From NCBI RefSeq assembly GCF_004361855.1, contig NZ_SNWQ01000002.1, positions 124,001 through 188,000 of the forward strand: a stretch of DNA of 64,000 nt, written 5' to 3'. The notes below the pieces were generated by a model. The model was not told the origin of the DNA. It worked only from the letters and a program-made list of their open reading frames with translations, and ran no database searches. Position numbers and translations under genes: made by a program. Source of the stretch: Kribbella caucasensis. GTDB taxonomy: Bacteria; Actinomycetota; Actinomycetes; Propionibacteriales; Kribbellaceae. Positions 43,020-52,748 of this stretch are shown piece after piece; positions within the stretch are counted from its first letter, which is position 1; the number at the start of each line of letters is the position of its first letter.

Positions 43020-44876
43020 GTGTTCAAACCTCACCGACTCGCGGTGGCACTGTCGGCGCTGCTGGTCGCGCCGCTGCTGACTGCCACCACTGCCACGGCG
43101 GCGCCCACGCTGACGGACCCGCCGACTCCGGCCATCCCGCAGAAGTATCTCGACCAGCCGATCACCTGGTCGGTCTGCTCGTTCGACGCCGCGGTGAAAG
43201 CCCTCTACCCGCAGGCGCCGACCACCGACTGCGCCAAGGTCAAGGTGCCGATGGACTGGGCCAACCCCGACGCGCACCCGGACGTCGAGGTCGCCATCTC
43301 CTACAGCAAGTCGCTCGGCACCTCGCGCGGCCTGATGACCACCAACCCGGGCGGCCCGGGTGGTGCCGGCCTCACCCTGTCGGCCGCTCTGGCGACCGAG
43401 AAGCCGCAGCTGTTCCAGGACTTCGACCTGCTCGGCTTCGACCCGCGCGGCTTCGGCCAGAGCACCCCGCTGCGCTGCCTCACCACCGCCGAGGCACTGA
43501 ACGCGCTGCCGGTGACACCGGACTACAAGGAGCGCACCAAGCTCACCCACCAGACGGAGGTCGCCGAGGCGAAGCTGTACGCCGACGCCTGCTCGGCCAC
43601 CGAGTTCGGCCAGTTCGTCAGCAGCCAGCAGACCGTGTACGACATGGAGTTCCTGCGGGCGCTGTTCAAGTCCCGTCAGCTCAGCTTCATCGGCTACAGC
43701 TACGGCACCTGGCTGGGCGGCTGGTACGCCGACACGTACCCGTCGAAGGTCGGCCGGTTCGTGCTCGACTCGAACATGGACTGGACCCACACCCAGTGGG
43801 ACAACGTGAACTTCGACCCGTTCTCCGGCCAGCGCCGCCGCGACACCCAGCTGTTCCCGTGGATCGCCCGGCACGCCGACCAGATCCAGGGCCTCGGCAA
43901 GACGCCGGCCCAGGTGCTCGCCCGCTACAACGGGATCCGCGCCTCGCTGGTCACCCTGGTCAAGGCCGGCGAGAGCTCGGTCCGCGGTGACAACCTGGAC
44001 GGCACGATCTACAGCACCATCTACGGCAACGTCCGGTTCATCCGGGCCACCGTCGACATCCTGGTGCACGACGAGTACACCAAGAACCCGTCCGACTCCG
44101 GCGAGATCGAGCTCCAGCACGTCGACCGTGCGTGGGCCCGGCTCGCGCCCGAGCTGCAGGCGTTCGACACGCTCGCCGCGATCAGGGCCCGGTACGGCGT
44201 GACGCCGGCGGCCGCGAGCACCATCGCCGCCGCGAAAGTGGATTCGCTGAAGGACGTGATCGCGGACGCGCGGGAGACCGCTGCGAAGGCGACCTCCCCC
44301 GACCAGGAAGTCAGCCTCGGCGCGGTCGGGACCACCGTTCGGTGCAACGACACGGCTTGGAACAAGGACCCGAGGTTCTACCTCCGCGAGGCCGACCGGA
44401 TGGCGAAGAAATACACCTTCTTCGGCTACATGAACGGCGTGCCGATGTGCGCGTTCTGGAAGTACGCGCCGCAGGACCGCAAGCTCGACCTGACCGGATC
44501 GCCCCGGATACTGATGGTCCAGGGCGAGCTCGACCCGGCCACGTCGTACGAGGGTGCGCTGCGGACGCACAACGACACCCCGCGGGCCACCCGGTTCGTC
44601 GCGATCGACGACGAGGGGCAGCACGGCCAGTACGTCGGGTCGGCGTCGGCGTGTGCCGAGGCGATCGGCGACCGGTTCGTGTTCAGCGGTGAACTGCCGG
44701 GCAAGGACCAGGTCTGCGGGACCAGCCCGCTGCCGGCCGAGTTGTCGGTCTTCCCGGTCGACGGCCCGGTGGACGGGAACGCCGTACCGCTGCCGAAGTC
44801 GAAGGCGAACACCGGCAAGCTCAGCCCGCTGCTGCAGCAGACGCTCGACCAGGTCGCCGCAAGCTCGCTGCGCTAG
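43020..44876 (+). CDS. Secreted S33 peptidase (tripeptidyl aminopeptidase type)
   Basis: 618-aa exported alpha/beta-hydrolase peptidase. Signal peptide about 1-28 (LAVALSALLVAPLLTATTATAA). Oxyanion loop NPGGPGGAG (about 109-117), nucleophile GYSYGTWLGG (about 225-234), Asp in MVQGELDPATSYEGA and His in DEGQHGQYVG; C-terminal TAP-type helical cap. Would remove N-terminal tripeptides from proteins outside the cell. GTG with GGAG upstream; TAGGTT at 42976 is a likely -10. Confidence 0.88.
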   Translation: MFKPHRLAVALSALLVAPLLTATTATAAPTLTDPPTPAIPQKYLDQPITWSVCSFDAAVKALYPQAPTTDCAKVKVPMDWANPDAHPDVEVAISYSKSLGTSRGLMTTNPGGPGGAGLTLSAALATEKPQLFQDFDLLGFDPRGFGQSTPLRCLTTAEALNALPVTPDYKERTKLTHQTEVAEAKLYADACSATEFGQFVSSQQTVYDMEFLRALFKSRQLSFIGYSYGTWLGGWYADTYPSKVGRFVLDSNMDWTHTQWDNVNFDPFSGQRRRDTQLFPWIARHADQIQGLGKTPAQVLARYNGIRASLVTLVKAGESSVRGDNLDGTIYSTIYGNVRFIRATVDILVHDEYTKNPSDSGEIELQHVDRAWARLAPELQAFDTLAAIRARYGVTPAAASTIAAAKVDSLKDVIADARETAAKATSPDQEVSLGAVGTTVRCNDTAWNKDPRFYLREADRMAKKYTFFGYMNGVPMCAFWKYAPQDRKLDLTGSPRILMVQGELDPATSYEGALRTHNDTPRATRFVAIDDEGQHGQYVGSASACAEAIGDRFVFSGELPGKDQVCGTSPLPAELSVFPVDGPVDGNAVPLPKSKANTGKLSPLLQQTLDQVAASSLR

Positions 44877-44887
44877 TACCAGCACGA

Positions 44888-44919
44888 CTAGGGCCCGGTG
44901 GCGATCCACCGGGCCCTAG
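44888..44919. terminator. Bidirectional terminator
   Basis: 14-bp stem CTAGGGCCCGGTGG (44888-44901) and complement 44906-44919 with a 4-nt loop, between convergent genes. Confidence 0.85.
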
Positions 44920-44948
44920 TGTCCCGTGTCGGGGCACGAGTTATGCCC
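44915..44948. repeat. Partial copy of the 81-bp hairpin repeat end
   Basis: CTAGTGTCCCGTGTCGG (44915-44931) is identical to the left end of the hairpin element at 56255. It is followed by a short local hairpin CGGGGCA-N7-TGCCCCG (44930-44950) over the end of the regulator gene. No right arm of the long element is present. Confidence 0.6.
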
Positions 44949-45444
44949 CGAACTCTGCGTCCAGCTCCGCGTCGATCTCGGCCTTGCGTTTGATCCAGCG
45001 TTCGCTCAGGCCCTCGACCTCGGTCTGGATGAACTCGAGGAAGCCGAGGGTGGCGCGGACCCGGCGGTTGGCCGGGGTGCCGTCGCCGGTGGACGCGAGC
45101 ATCTGCCGCAGCGTCTCCTCCCAGCGGACCAGGAAGCGGTCCTGCCGCATCATGCTGTCGTACCAGAAGTCGTCCTGGACCACGTAGACGTCGCGGCGGC
45201 TGCCGGGCTCCCGCTCCCGGCTGGCCAGCCGCATCTGCAACAGGTAGTTGACCGCGCCGGAGACGGCGGCGGGACTGGCCTGCAACCTCTCGGCGAGCTC
45301 GGCGGCGGTCAGCCGGCCGTTCTCACTGGCCAGGATGGCGGCGAAGACCCGGGCCGACATCCGCGGCCAGCCTGTGTCGGCCAGCAGGTTGCCGAACTGC
45401 TCGGCATGCCGCTGCACCGCCTCGTCGTCTCGTTGTGCGCTCAC
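44941..45444 (-). CDS. GbsR/MarR-family transcriptional regulator
   Basis: 167 aa with a winged-helix core LTAAELAERLQASPAAVSGA (about 45-64) and VNYLLQMRLASRERE, then a C-terminal helix pair (about 110-167) as in GbsR-type repressors. GTG start with GGAG upstream. It is divergent from a drug-exporter ABC operon and most likely represses it; a nested palindrome lies between them. Confidence 0.82.
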   Translation of the reverse strand: MSAQRDDEAVQRHAEQFGNLLADTGWPRMSARVFAAILASENGRLTAAELAERLQASPAAVSGAVNYLLQMRLASREREPGSRRDVYVVQDDFWYDSMMRQDRFLVRWEETLRQMLASTGDGTPANRRVRATLGFLEFIQTEVEGLSERWIKRKAEIDAELDAEFGA

Positions 45445-45504
45445 CGCCTCATCATCTCCTGTCCGTGACCGAAAAACCTGACGTGTGAGAAACGTGTTAG
45501 CAAT

Positions 45505-45522
45505 ATTCACAATCTTCTGAAT
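45505..45522. promoter_or_regulatory. Inverted repeat: probable operator
   Basis: ATTCA-N8-TGAAT, within an AT-rich 100-bp divergent spacer, 20 nt before the exporter ATG and overlapping its likely -10. A longer flanking inversion (AACGT at 45491, ACGTT at 45530) encloses it. Confidence 0.55.
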
Positions 45523-45541
45523 GAAGTGTACGTTATGAATC

Positions 45542-46459
45542 ATGACATCAGCCATCGTGGTCTCCGGACTGCACAAGTCGTACGGGAGTACGCACGCCCT
45601 CGACGGTCTCGACCTGGATGTCGCGACCGGTGAGGTGCACGGATTCCTCGGCCCGAACGGCGCCGGGAAGTCCACCACCATCCGGGTCCTGCTCGGCCTG
45701 CTGAAGGGTGACGAAGGGGACGTGTCGCTGCTCGGCGGCGACCCGTGGCGCGACGCCGCGACCCTGCACCGGCGGCTGGCCTACGTCCCGGGTGACGTGA
45801 ACCTCTGGCCCAACCTGACCGGTGGCGAGGTGATCGACCTGCTCGGCCGGCTGCGTGGCGGCCTGGACCCGAAGAAGCGCGACGACCTGCTCCGCCGGTT
45901 CGACCTGGACCCGACCAAGAAGGGCCGCACCTACTCCAAGGGCAACCGGCAGAAGGTCGCCCTGGTCGCGGCGCTCGCCTCCGACGTCGAACTGCTGATC
46001 CTCGACGAACCCACCTCCGGCCTGGATCCGCTGATGGAAGAGGTGTTCCGGCAGTGCATCGAAGACGAACGCCAGCGCGACCGGACGGTGCTGCTGTCCA
46101 GCCACATCCTGTCCAAGGTCGAGGCGCTGTGCGACCGGATCAGCATCATCCGCAAGGGCAAGGTGGTCGAGACCGGCACCCTCGCCGACCTGCGGCACCT
46201 GACCCGTACGTCGATCCAGGCCGAGCTGGCCGCGTCGCCGAACGGCCTGGCCCAGCTGCCTGGCGTCCACGCTCTCGATGTCCAGGGCAACCGGGTCCGC
46301 TGTGAGGTGGACACCGCCCAGCTCGACGCCGTGATGCGGCAGCTGTCCGCCAGCGGGATCCGCAGCCTGGTGGCCCAGCCGCCGACGCTCGAGGAGCTGT
46401 TCCTGCGCCACTACGAAGACGACACGATCGCTTCTGAACCTGAGGTGGCCGTGCGATGA
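45542..46459 (+). CDS. ABC exporter ATPase (drug-resistance DrrA/TnrB type)
   Basis: 305 aa. Walker [10 protein letters not shown] (about 36-44), signature region [11 protein letters not shown] in place of LSGGQ, Walker [16 protein letters not shown]-loop [16 protein letters not shown]-terminal extension of about 90 residues as in DrrA-like proteins. Partner permease follows with a 4-nt overlap. The SKGN variant of the signature is common in this exporter class. Confidence 0.9.
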   Translation: MTSAIVVSGLHKSYGSTHALDGLDLDVATGEVHGFLGPNGAGKSTTIRVLLGLLKGDEGDVSLLGGDPWRDAATLHRRLAYVPGDVNLWPNLTGGEVIDLLGRLRGGLDPKKRDDLLRRFDLDPTKKGRTYSKGNRQKVALVAALASDVELLILDEPTSGLDPLMEEVFRQCIEDERQRDRTVLLSSHILSKVEALCDRISIIRKGKVVETGTLADLRHLTRTSIQAELAASPNGLAQLPGVHALDVQGNRVRCEVDTAQLDAVMRQLSASGIRSLVAQPPTLEELFLRHYEDDTIASEPEVAVR

Positions 46460-48054
46460 AGGACTTCGCCGGTACCAAGACCCTGGTGCGGCTCGCCTTG
46501 CGCCGCGACCGGGTCCTGATTCCCTTGTGGATCGTGGTGTTCGCGGGGATGGCCGCCAGTTCCGCGCAGGCGTCCATCGAGCTCTACCCGGACGTCCAGT
46601 CGAGGGTCGAGGCAGCGGAGACGGCGAACTCGTCGCCCGCTCTGGTCTCGCTCTACGGGCGGATCTGGGACCCGACCTCGCTGGGTGAATTGTCGCTGTT
46701 CAAGTTGACCTCGTTCGGTGCGCTGCTGGTCGGGTTGCTCGCCGCGATGCTCGTCGTACGGCACACCCGTACCGAGGAGGAGACCGGACGGCTGGAGCTC
46801 CTCAGCGCCGGAGTAATCGGCCGGTACGCCGCTGTCACCGCAGCTCTCCTGGTGTCCGGGCTGACCGTCGTACTGGTCGGCCTGCTCACCGCGTTGAGCC
46901 TGATCGGTGTCGGGCTGCCTGCCGCCGGTTCGCTCGCCTTCGGTCTGACCTGGATCTCGGGCGGCCTCGCGTTCGCGGGTATCGCTGCCGTGATCGCCCA
47001 GCTCACCGAGGGCGCCCGTACTGCGAACGGTCTGGTCGCGATCGTCCTGGGCATCTCCTACGTACTCCGTGCACTGGGTGACTCCGCGGCCGATGGGAGT
47101 ACGCAATGGGCGTCCTGGTTGACGCCGATCGGGTGGGCCCAGCAGATCCGTCCGTTCGCGTCGGACCGGTTTGCCGTGGCCCTGCTTCCGTTGGCGTTGC
47201 TGGCCGTGCTCGTGTTCGCTGCGTTCGCGTTGCTTCGCCGGCGGGACGTCGGGGCAGGTCTGGTCCGGCCACGCCCGGGTCCCGCCGTGGCCGCGGCGTG
47301 GTTGCGGTCGCCGCTTGCGTTGGCGTGGCGGTTGCAGCGTGGCGCGCTGTACGGGTGGACGTTTGCCTTCCTGTTGCTCGGGTTCCTGGTGGGGAACATC
47401 GCCAGCAACGTGGACGGGTTCGTGTCCTCGGAGAGCGCCAAGGAGATGATCCAGAAGCTCGGTGGGGTGCAGGAAATCACGGACGCGTTCCTGTCCACAG
47501 AGATGGGCGTGATGGGTCTGCTCGCCTCCGCTTTCGGCATCCAGGCGGCGCTCCGGCTCCGGTCCGAAGAGACCGCCCTGCGCGCCGAACCACTGCTCGC
47601 CACCGGCATCACGCGGACCAGCTGGCTCGCCAGCCACGTCGTGATGGCCCTGTCCGGTACCGGCATCCTGATCCTCGCCGGCGGTCTCGGCTCCGGGATC
47701 TCCTCCGGCGCCGAACTCGGCAACATGGGCCGCCAGGTCCCCCCGATGCTCGCCGCCGCCGCGGTCCAGCTGCCCGCGATCTGGATCGTCACCGCCCTGG
47801 TTGTGCTCCTCTTCGGCCTGGCCCCGAAGCTGGTCACCGGCGCCTGGGTCCTGTTCGGCTTCTTCCTCCTGATCGGCCAGTTCGGCCCGCTCTTCGACCC
47901 CCCCGACGCGGTCATGGACATCTCGCCCTACGCCCACACCCCCCGCCTCCCCGGCAGCGACTTCTCCGCCACCCCAGTCATCTGGCTCACCGCAACAGCT
48001 GCTGTCTTGTTGCTAACCGGCGCAACCACCTTCCGCCGCCGAGACATCGGCTGA
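46456..48054 (+). CDS. ABC exporter permease (polyketide-antibiotic exporter type)
   Basis: 532-aa membrane protein with about twelve hydrophobic segments in two similar halves (starts about residues 20 and 300). Typical sequence: [26 protein letters not shown] start and [20 protein letters not shown], in which [15 protein letters not shown] are matched halves. No N-terminal signal. Together with the ATPase it resembles tetronasin/viologen-type exporters. Substrate unknown. Confidence 0.85.
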   Translation: MKDFAGTKTLVRLALRRDRVLIPLWIVVFAGMAASSAQASIELYPDVQSRVEAAETANSSPALVSLYGRIWDPTSLGELSLFKLTSFGALLVGLLAAMLVVRHTRTEEETGRLELLSAGVIGRYAAVTAALLVSGLTVVLVGLLTALSLIGVGLPAAGSLAFGLTWISGGLAFAGIAAVIAQLTEGARTANGLVAIVLGISYVLRALGDSAADGSTQWASWLTPIGWAQQIRPFASDRFAVALLPLALLAVLVFAAFALLRRRDVGAGLVRPRPGPAVAAAWLRSPLALAWRLQRGALYGWTFAFLLLGFLVGNIASNVDGFVSSESAKEMIQKLGGVQEITDAFLSTEMGVMGLLASAFGIQAALRLRSEETALRAEPLLATGITRTSWLASHVVMALSGTGILILAGGLGSGISSGAELGNMGRQVPPMLAAAAVQLPAIWIVTALVVLLFGLAPKLVTGAWVLFGFFLLIGQFGPLFDPPDAVMDISPYAHTPRLPGSDFSATPVIWLTATAAVLLLTGATTFRRRDIG

Positions 48055-48059
48055 GATTC

Positions 48060-48160
48060 GTACATTTCGACATGAGGTAGTCGCTCCTCCTCAGGGTGGC
48101 TGAGCGTGCCGGCCACGGCACGTCAGGTCGCCGGGGTGACTACCTCATGTCGATCGGTAC
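48060..48160. repeat. Paired inverted repeat element, copy 2
   Basis: GTAC-N4-CGACATGAGGTAGT (48060-48081) and its inverse ending in GTAC at 48160; same ends as the element at 8362-8461, interior sequence (57 bp) different, with its own hairpin GTGCCG-gcca-CGGCAC. It begins 6 nt after the exporter permease stop and ends 6 nt before the -10 box of the next gene. Confidence 0.75.
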
Positions 48161-48166
48161 AACGTC

Positions 48167-48172
48167 TACGAT
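48167..48172 (+). promoter_or_regulatory. -10 element of a leaderless promoter
   Basis: TACGAT ends 6 nt before the GTG at 48179. Its -35 region would fall inside the right arm of the repeat element (about 48144-48149). Confidence 0.5.
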
Positions 48173-48178
48173 CGCCAG

Positions 48179-48580
48179 GTGGAATCGGTCTTGAGTGGGC
48201 GGTCGGGGGAGTTTGTCGGGTTCTGGACCGAGCGGCGGCTGTGTCTGCTGAGCACGGTGCGGAAGGACGCGACCGTGCATGTGGTGATGGTGGGGGCCAC
48301 GGTGGATTTCGAGGCTGGGATGGTGCGGGTGATCTGTTCGGGCGGGTCGCACAAGGCGCGGCAGATCCGGTCGGCCGGGCTGGGCGGGGCCGCGGTGGCG
48401 GTCAGCCAGACGGAGGGCGGGACTTGGTCGACGCTGGAGGGGCGCGCGGTGGTGAGTGACGATCCCGAGCGCGTGGCGGATGCCGTACGCCGGTACGCCG
48501 AGCGCTATCGGCAGCCGCGGGTGAATCCTGAGCGCGTGGTCATCGAGATCACGGTGACGAAGGTGCTCGGCAATGCCTGA
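48179..48580 (+). CDS. PPOX-class (F420- or FMN-type) oxidoreductase
   Basis: 133-aa split-barrel protein (VGFWTERRLCLLSTVRKDATVHVV at the start, ICSGGSHKARQIRSAG in the middle, EGRAVVSDDPERV). The fold and the KARQIR segment match the TIGR03618-type family in which many members use F420. Exact cofactor and substrate unknown. Its end overlaps the cobL-type gene by 8 nt, so it heads the cobalamin gene group. Confidence 0.75.
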   Translation: MESVLSGRSGEFVGFWTERRLCLLSTVRKDATVHVVMVGATVDFEAGMVRVICSGGSHKARQIRSAGLGGAAVAVSQTEGGTWSTLEGRAVVSDDPERVADAVRRYAERYRQPRVNPERVVIEITVTKVLGNA

Positions 48581-49769
48581 GTCGGTGACGGTCGTCGGTA
48601 TAGGCGCCGACGGTTGGGAAGGGTTGTCGCCTGCCGCCCAGGAGGCGGTTCGGTCGGCTGAGGTGCTGATGGGCAGTGTTCGGCAGTTGGGCTTGGTTCC
48701 TGAGGATACTGCCGAGCGGATCAGTTGGCCTTCACCGCTGTCCGAGTCGTTGCCGGGGTTGTTGGCGGAGCACCAGGGAAGCCGGATCTGCGTGTTGGCC
48801 AGCGGCGACCCCACCTTCCATGGGATCGGAACCACCCTGACGCGGTTGCTCGGTGCGGAGGCTGTCCGGGTGATCCCGCATCCGTCGAGTGTCTCGCTGG
48901 CCTGTTCGCGACTCGGCTGGCCGCAGGATCAGGTGCAAGTGGTCAGCCTCGTCGGCTACCCGGTTGAACTCGTGCACCCGCACATCCAGCCCGGCCGTCG
49001 ACTCGTGATTCTGAGTTGGGGTGCGCACACTCCGGCCGAGGTCGCGGAGTTGCTGATCGCGCGCGGGTACGGCGACAGCGAGTTCACCGTGCTGGAGCAA
49101 CTCGGCTCAACAAACGAAGTCGTCAAGAAAACCGTCGCCAAGGACTGGACGAACACCGCAGACCCGCTCAACGTGATCGGCGTCCTCTGCCGAGGTGAAG
49201 GCGCCGAACTCCTGCCGACCACACCGGGCCTGCCGGATTCGGCGTACGAGAGTGACGGCCAGCTGACCAAACGCGAGGTTCGCGCGGTCACCCTGTCCCG
49301 GCTCGCACCAGTCCCCGGGCAGTTGCTGTGGGACGTCGGCGGCGGCGCGGGCAGTATCGCGATCGAGTGGCTGCGGCATCACCCGAGCTGCCGCGCCGTC
49401 GCGATCGAGCGGGATCCCGATCGCGCCAAGCGCCTCGACCGGAACGCGGCGACCCTCGGCGTCGCAGTACGGACCGTGGTCGGCGAAGCGCCATCGGCCC
49501 TGAAGGATCTCGAAGCGCCGGACGCGGTCTTCGTCGGCGGCGGCGCGACCGTCCCCGGCGTGATCGAGTCCTGCTGGGATGCGCTCAGGCCGGGTGGCCG
49601 GCTGGTGGTCAACGGTGTCACGCTCGAGACCGAGGCGTTGATCGCCAACTGGTACGCCGAGCTCGGTGGTGACCTGGTTCGGCTGTCGGTACAGCGCGCG
49701 TCGCCGGTGGGCGGGATGACCGGATGGCGGCCCGCGATGCCCGTGACGATCTGGAGCGTGACGAAATGA
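48573..49769 (+). CDS. cobL: Precorrin-6Y C5,15-methyltransferase (decarboxylating), CbiET fusion
   Basis: 398-aa bifunctional corrin-ring enzyme. N-terminal CbiE tetrapyrrole methylase (about 1-195: VVGIGADGWEGLSPAAQEA, LASGDPTFHGIG) and C-terminal CbiT methyltransferase (about 215-398: LLWDVGGGAGSIAIEWLR, AVFVGGGATVPGVIE). Methylates C-5 and C-15 and decarboxylates the acetate side chain. ATG start inside the end of the PPOX gene. Followed with a 4-nt overlap by cobM. Confidence 0.92.
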   Translation: MPESVTVVGIGADGWEGLSPAAQEAVRSAEVLMGSVRQLGLVPEDTAERISWPSPLSESLPGLLAEHQGSRICVLASGDPTFHGIGTTLTRLLGAEAVRVIPHPSSVSLACSRLGWPQDQVQVVSLVGYPVELVHPHIQPGRRLVILSWGAHTPAEVAELLIARGYGDSEFTVLEQLGSTNEVVKKTVAKDWTNTADPLNVIGVLCRGEGAELLPTTPGLPDSAYESDGQLTKREVRAVTLSRLAPVPGQLLWDVGGGAGSIAIEWLRHHPSCRAVAIERDPDRAKRLDRNAATLGVAVRTVVGEAPSALKDLEAPDAVFVGGGATVPGVIESCWDALRPGGRLVVNGVTLETEALIANWYAELGGDLVRLSVQRASPVGGMTGWRPAMPVTIWSVTK

Positions 49770-50506
49770 CGGTCCACTTCATCGGCGCCGGTCCGGGCGC
49801 GGCCGACCTGATCACGGTTCGCGGGCGGGACCTGATCGCGAGTTCGCCGGTCTGCCTGTACGCCGGTGCGCTGGTGCCCGTCGAACTCCTCGACCACTGC
49901 CCATCGGGTGCCCGCAAGATCGACACGGCGAACCTCGACCTCGACCAGATCCTCACCGAACTTGTCACCGCTCATCGGCAAGGCAGCGACGTCGCGCGGC
50001 TGCATTCCGGGGATCCGTCCGTGTTCAGCGCGATGGCCGAGCAGATGCGCCGGCTCGACGCGCTGGGGATCCCGTACGACGTGACGCCCGGCGTACCGGC
50101 GTTCTCGGCGGCCGCGGCCGCACTGAAACGCGAGCTGACCGTGCCCGAGGTCGGCCAGACGGTCATCCTCACCCGGATCGCCGCCCGCGCGACCGCGATG
50201 CCGCCCGGCGAGGACCTCGCCACCCTCGGCGCCAGCCGCGGCACGATCGTCCTGCACCTCGCCGTCCAGCACATCGAACGACTCGTCGAGGAGCTCACCC
50301 CCAACTACGGCGAGGACTGCCCGGCCGCGGTCGTCGCCCGCGCCTCCCGCCCGGACGAACTCATCCTCCGCGGCACCCTCGCCGACATCGCCAAGCAGGT
50401 CCGCGAAGCCGGCGTACTGCGGACCGCTGTCGTGATCGTCGGCCGGACCCTCGCCGCCGCGAACTTCCCCGACAGCCACCTCTACTCGACCACCCGCGAA
50501 CGATGA
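49766..50506 (+). CDS. cobM: Precorrin-4 C11-methyltransferase
   Basis: 246-aa SAM-dependent tetrapyrrole methylase. N-terminal GAGPGAADLITVRGRDLI (about 6-23), ARLHSGDPSVFSAMAEQM (about 75-92), PGVPAFSAAAAAL and ASRPDELILRGTLADIA are the family blocks. ATG start set by the ATGA overlap with the cobL-type gene. Confidence 0.92.
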   Translation: MTVHFIGAGPGAADLITVRGRDLIASSPVCLYAGALVPVELLDHCPSGARKIDTANLDLDQILTELVTAHRQGSDVARLHSGDPSVFSAMAEQMRRLDALGIPYDVTPGVPAFSAAAAALKRELTVPEVGQTVILTRIAARATAMPPGEDLATLGASRGTIVLHLAVQHIERLVEELTPNYGEDCPAAVVARASRPDELILRGTLADIAKQVREAGVLRTAVVIVGRTLAAANFPDSHLYSTTRER

Positions 50507-51231
50507 AGATCCTGCTCCTGGGCGGAACCGGCGAGGCGCGCGAACTCGCCCAGGTGCTGACGCCCGACTTCCACGTGATCTCGTCCCTCGCCGGCCGGAC
50601 CACCGACGCGCACGTGCCCGCAGGCGAAGTACGGCGTGGTGGGTTCGGCGGAGTGGACGGGCTGGTCCAGTGGTTGCGGGACAACCCGGTCGACGCAGTG
50701 GTCGACGCGACGCATCCGTTCGCGGCGGTGATGACCGAGCACGCGGTCGAGGCGACGCGTCTGGTCGGCGTACCGCTGCTCGTACTACGGCGCCCGGGCT
50801 GGACAGAGACGCGTGGTGACGAGTGGCACTGGGTTTCGTCCGCGACCGCGGCGGCCCGGATTCTGCCGGCCGTCGGATCACGGGCGTTCCTCACGATCGG
50901 GCGGCAGGGGCTCGGGGACTTCGCGGGGACGGGACTGTGGATCCTGGCGCGCTGTGTGGATCCACCTGAGCCGGCGCCGTCCTGGTGTGAGGTGATCCTG
51001 GATCGCGGACCGTTCGAGTTGGCGGCCGAGCTGGCGTTGCTGCGGGAGCACCGGATCGACGTACTGGTGACCAAGGACAGCGGGGGAGCCCAGACCTCGG
51101 CGAAGCTGGTCGCCGCGCGGGAGCTCGGTCTGCCGGTCGTGATGATCCGGCGGCCGGCGCTTCCTGCGGGTGCCGCCGTGGTCGAGTCGGTGGACCAGGT
51201 CGTCAACTGGCTCCGGGCGCCGCGTCGGTAG
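50503..51231 (+). CDS. cobK: Precorrin-6A reductase
   Basis: 242-aa NADPH-dependent reductase of the aerobic cobalamin pathway. LLLGGTGEARELAQVL at the N-terminus binds the cofactor; DATHPFAAVMTEHAVEAT is the family signature (about 67-84); C-terminal LVTKDSGGAQTSAKLVAARE. Start overlaps cobM by 4 nt. Other cobalamin genes must lie elsewhere. Confidence 0.92.
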   Translation: MKILLLGGTGEARELAQVLTPDFHVISSLAGRTTDAHVPAGEVRRGGFGGVDGLVQWLRDNPVDAVVDATHPFAAVMTEHAVEATRLVGVPLLVLRRPGWTETRGDEWHWVSSATAAARILPAVGSRAFLTIGRQGLGDFAGTGLWILARCVDPPEPAPSWCEVILDRGPFELAAELALLREHRIDVLVTKDSGGAQTSAKLVAARELGLPVVMIRRPALPAGAAVVESVDQVVNWLRAPRR

Positions 51232-51234
51232 ACT
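51229..51234 (+). promoter_or_regulatory. Possible -10 element of rpe
   Basis: TAGACT ends 9 nt before the rpe ATG and overlaps the cobK stop codon. Near-leaderless geometry. Confidence 0.45.
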
Positions 51235-51243
51235 CGCGATCCC

Positions 51244-51918
51244 ATGGGAATTCAGATCGCGCCTAGCATCCTGACCGCCGACTTCGCCCGGCTCGCCGAC
51301 GAGGCCGCCGCCGTGTCGAACGCCGACTGGCTGCACGTCGACGTGATGGACAACCACTTCGTGCCCAACCTCACCCTCGGCCTGCCGGTGGTCGAGTCGC
51401 TGGCCAAGGCCGCATCGCAACCGCTCGACTGCCACCTGATGATCGAGGACCCCGACCGCTGGGCGCCGGGGTACGTCGAGGCCGGCGCGTCCAGCGTCAC
51501 CTTCCACATCGAGGCCTGCCGCGCCCCGATCCGGACCGCCCGGGAGATCCGCGCCAAGGGCGCGCGCGCCGCGATGGCGTTGAAGCCGGCCACCCCGATC
51601 GAGCCGTACGAGGACATGCTGTCCGAGCTCGACATGATCCTGATCATGACCGTCGAGCCCGGATTCGGCGGGCAGAAGTTCCTCGACGTGTGCATCCCGA
51701 AGATCCGCCGTACTCGCGAGCTGGTCCGCAAACACGGCCTCGACGTGTGGATCGAGATCGACGGCGGCGTCTCCGCGGAGACCATCGAGCGATGTGCCGA
51801 GGCGGGCGCGGACGTCTTCGTCGCCGGTTCGGCGGTGTACGCCGCCGACGACCCGAACGCGATGGTCGAAAACCTCCGCGCCCTGGCCCAGAACGCGAGC
51901 AGCCAGAACGCGAGCTAG
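51244..51918 (+). CDS. rpe: Ribulose-phosphate 3-epimerase
   Basis: 224-aa TIM-barrel enzyme interconverting ribulose 5-phosphate and xylulose 5-phosphate. Metal ligands and catalytic Asp: [17 protein letters not shown] (about 34-50), [33 protein letters not shown]. The last residues NASSQNAS come from a 15-bp direct repeat (cagaacgcgagcagc twice) just before the stop. Pentose-phosphate pathway; not obviously related to the cobalamin genes. Confidence 0.94.
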   Translation: MGIQIAPSILTADFARLADEAAAVSNADWLHVDVMDNHFVPNLTLGLPVVESLAKAASQPLDCHLMIEDPDRWAPGYVEAGASSVTFHIEACRAPIRTAREIRAKGARAAMALKPATPIEPYEDMLSELDMILIMTVEPGFGGQKFLDVCIPKIRRTRELVRKHGLDVWIEIDGGVSAETIERCAEAGADVFVAGSAVYAADDPNAMVENLRALAQNASSQNAS

Positions 51919-51956
51919 CACCCGAGCCGTTGGTTCACCTACTCCGGGAGGTTTGC

Positions 51957-52748
51957 ATGACCGAGCCGAAGCCGGTGGAGAGCTGGCTGACCGATATGGA
52001 CGGCGTGCTGGTGCACGAGGAGCGCGCCATTCCGGGGGCCAGCGAGTTCATCCAGACGTTGCAGACGTCGGGGAAGAAGTTCCTGGTGCTGACCAACAAC
52101 TCGATCTTCACGCCGCGTGATCTGCGGGCCCGGTTGCTTGCCGGTGGCATCGATGTGCCGGAACACGCGATCTGGACGAGTGCGCTGGCGACCGCCCAGT
52201 TCCTCGACGATCAGCGGCCCGGCGGTACGGCGTACGTGATCGGTGAGGCCGGGCTGACCACCGCGCTGCACGAGATCGGCTACGTGCTGACCGACCGCGC
52301 GCCCGACTACGTGGTGCTGGGGGAGACCCGGACGTACTCGTTCGAGGCGATCACGAAGGCGATCCGGCTGATCTCGGACGGCGCCCGGTTCCTCGCTACG
52401 AACCCGGATCCGACCGGTCCGTCCACCGAGGGCCCACTGCCCGCGACCGGATCCGTTGCTGCCCTGATCACCCGCGCCACCGGCGTCGCGCCGTACTTCG
52501 TTGGCAAGCCGAACCCGCTGATGATGCGCAGCGCCCTCAACCGCATCGAGGCCCACTCCGAGACGACCGTGATGATCGGCGACCGGATGGACACCGACAT
52601 CATCAGCGGACTCGAGGCGGGCCTGCGTAGCGTGCTGGTCCTCACCGGCTCGACCGGCGAGCACGAGGTCGACCGCTTCCCCTACCGCCCGACCCGCATC
52701 GTCGAGTCCATCGCCGACGTCGTCCCACTGGTCACCGCACTGGCCTAG
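51957..52748 (+). CDS. HAD-superfamily phosphatase, NagD type
   Basis: 263 aa. HAD motif [14 protein letters not shown] (nucleophile Asp, about 13), motif II VLTNNS, motif III Lys in [12 protein letters not shown], motif [15 protein letters not shown]. The capping domain between II and III (about 60-180) is NagD-like (type IIA). Probably dephosphorylates nucleotides or sugar phosphates. ATG with GGGAGG upstream. Its end overlaps the convergent deacetylase by 4 nt. Confidence 0.88.
   Translation: MTEPKPVESWLTDMDGVLVHEERAIPGASEFIQTLQTSGKKFLVLTNNSIFTPRDLRARLLAGGIDVPEHAIWTSALATAQFLDDQRPGGTAYVIGEAGLTTALHEIGYVLTDRAPDYVVLGETRTYSFEAITKAIRLISDGARFLATNPDPTGPSTEGPLPATGSVAALITRATGVAPYFVGKPNPLMMRSALNRIEAHSETTVMIGDRMDTDIISGLEAGLRSVLVLTGSTGEHEVDRFPYRPTRIVESIADVVPLVTALA

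Noticed and set aside
42975..44909. 644-codon open frame opposite the S33 peptidase
   Set aside because: Shadow frame; the plus strand has a signal peptide and a complete catalytic triad.
48573..51231. Search for a cobalamin riboswitch before the cob genes
   Set aside because: No B12-box or fitting leader; the first gene starts leaderless just after the repeat element.
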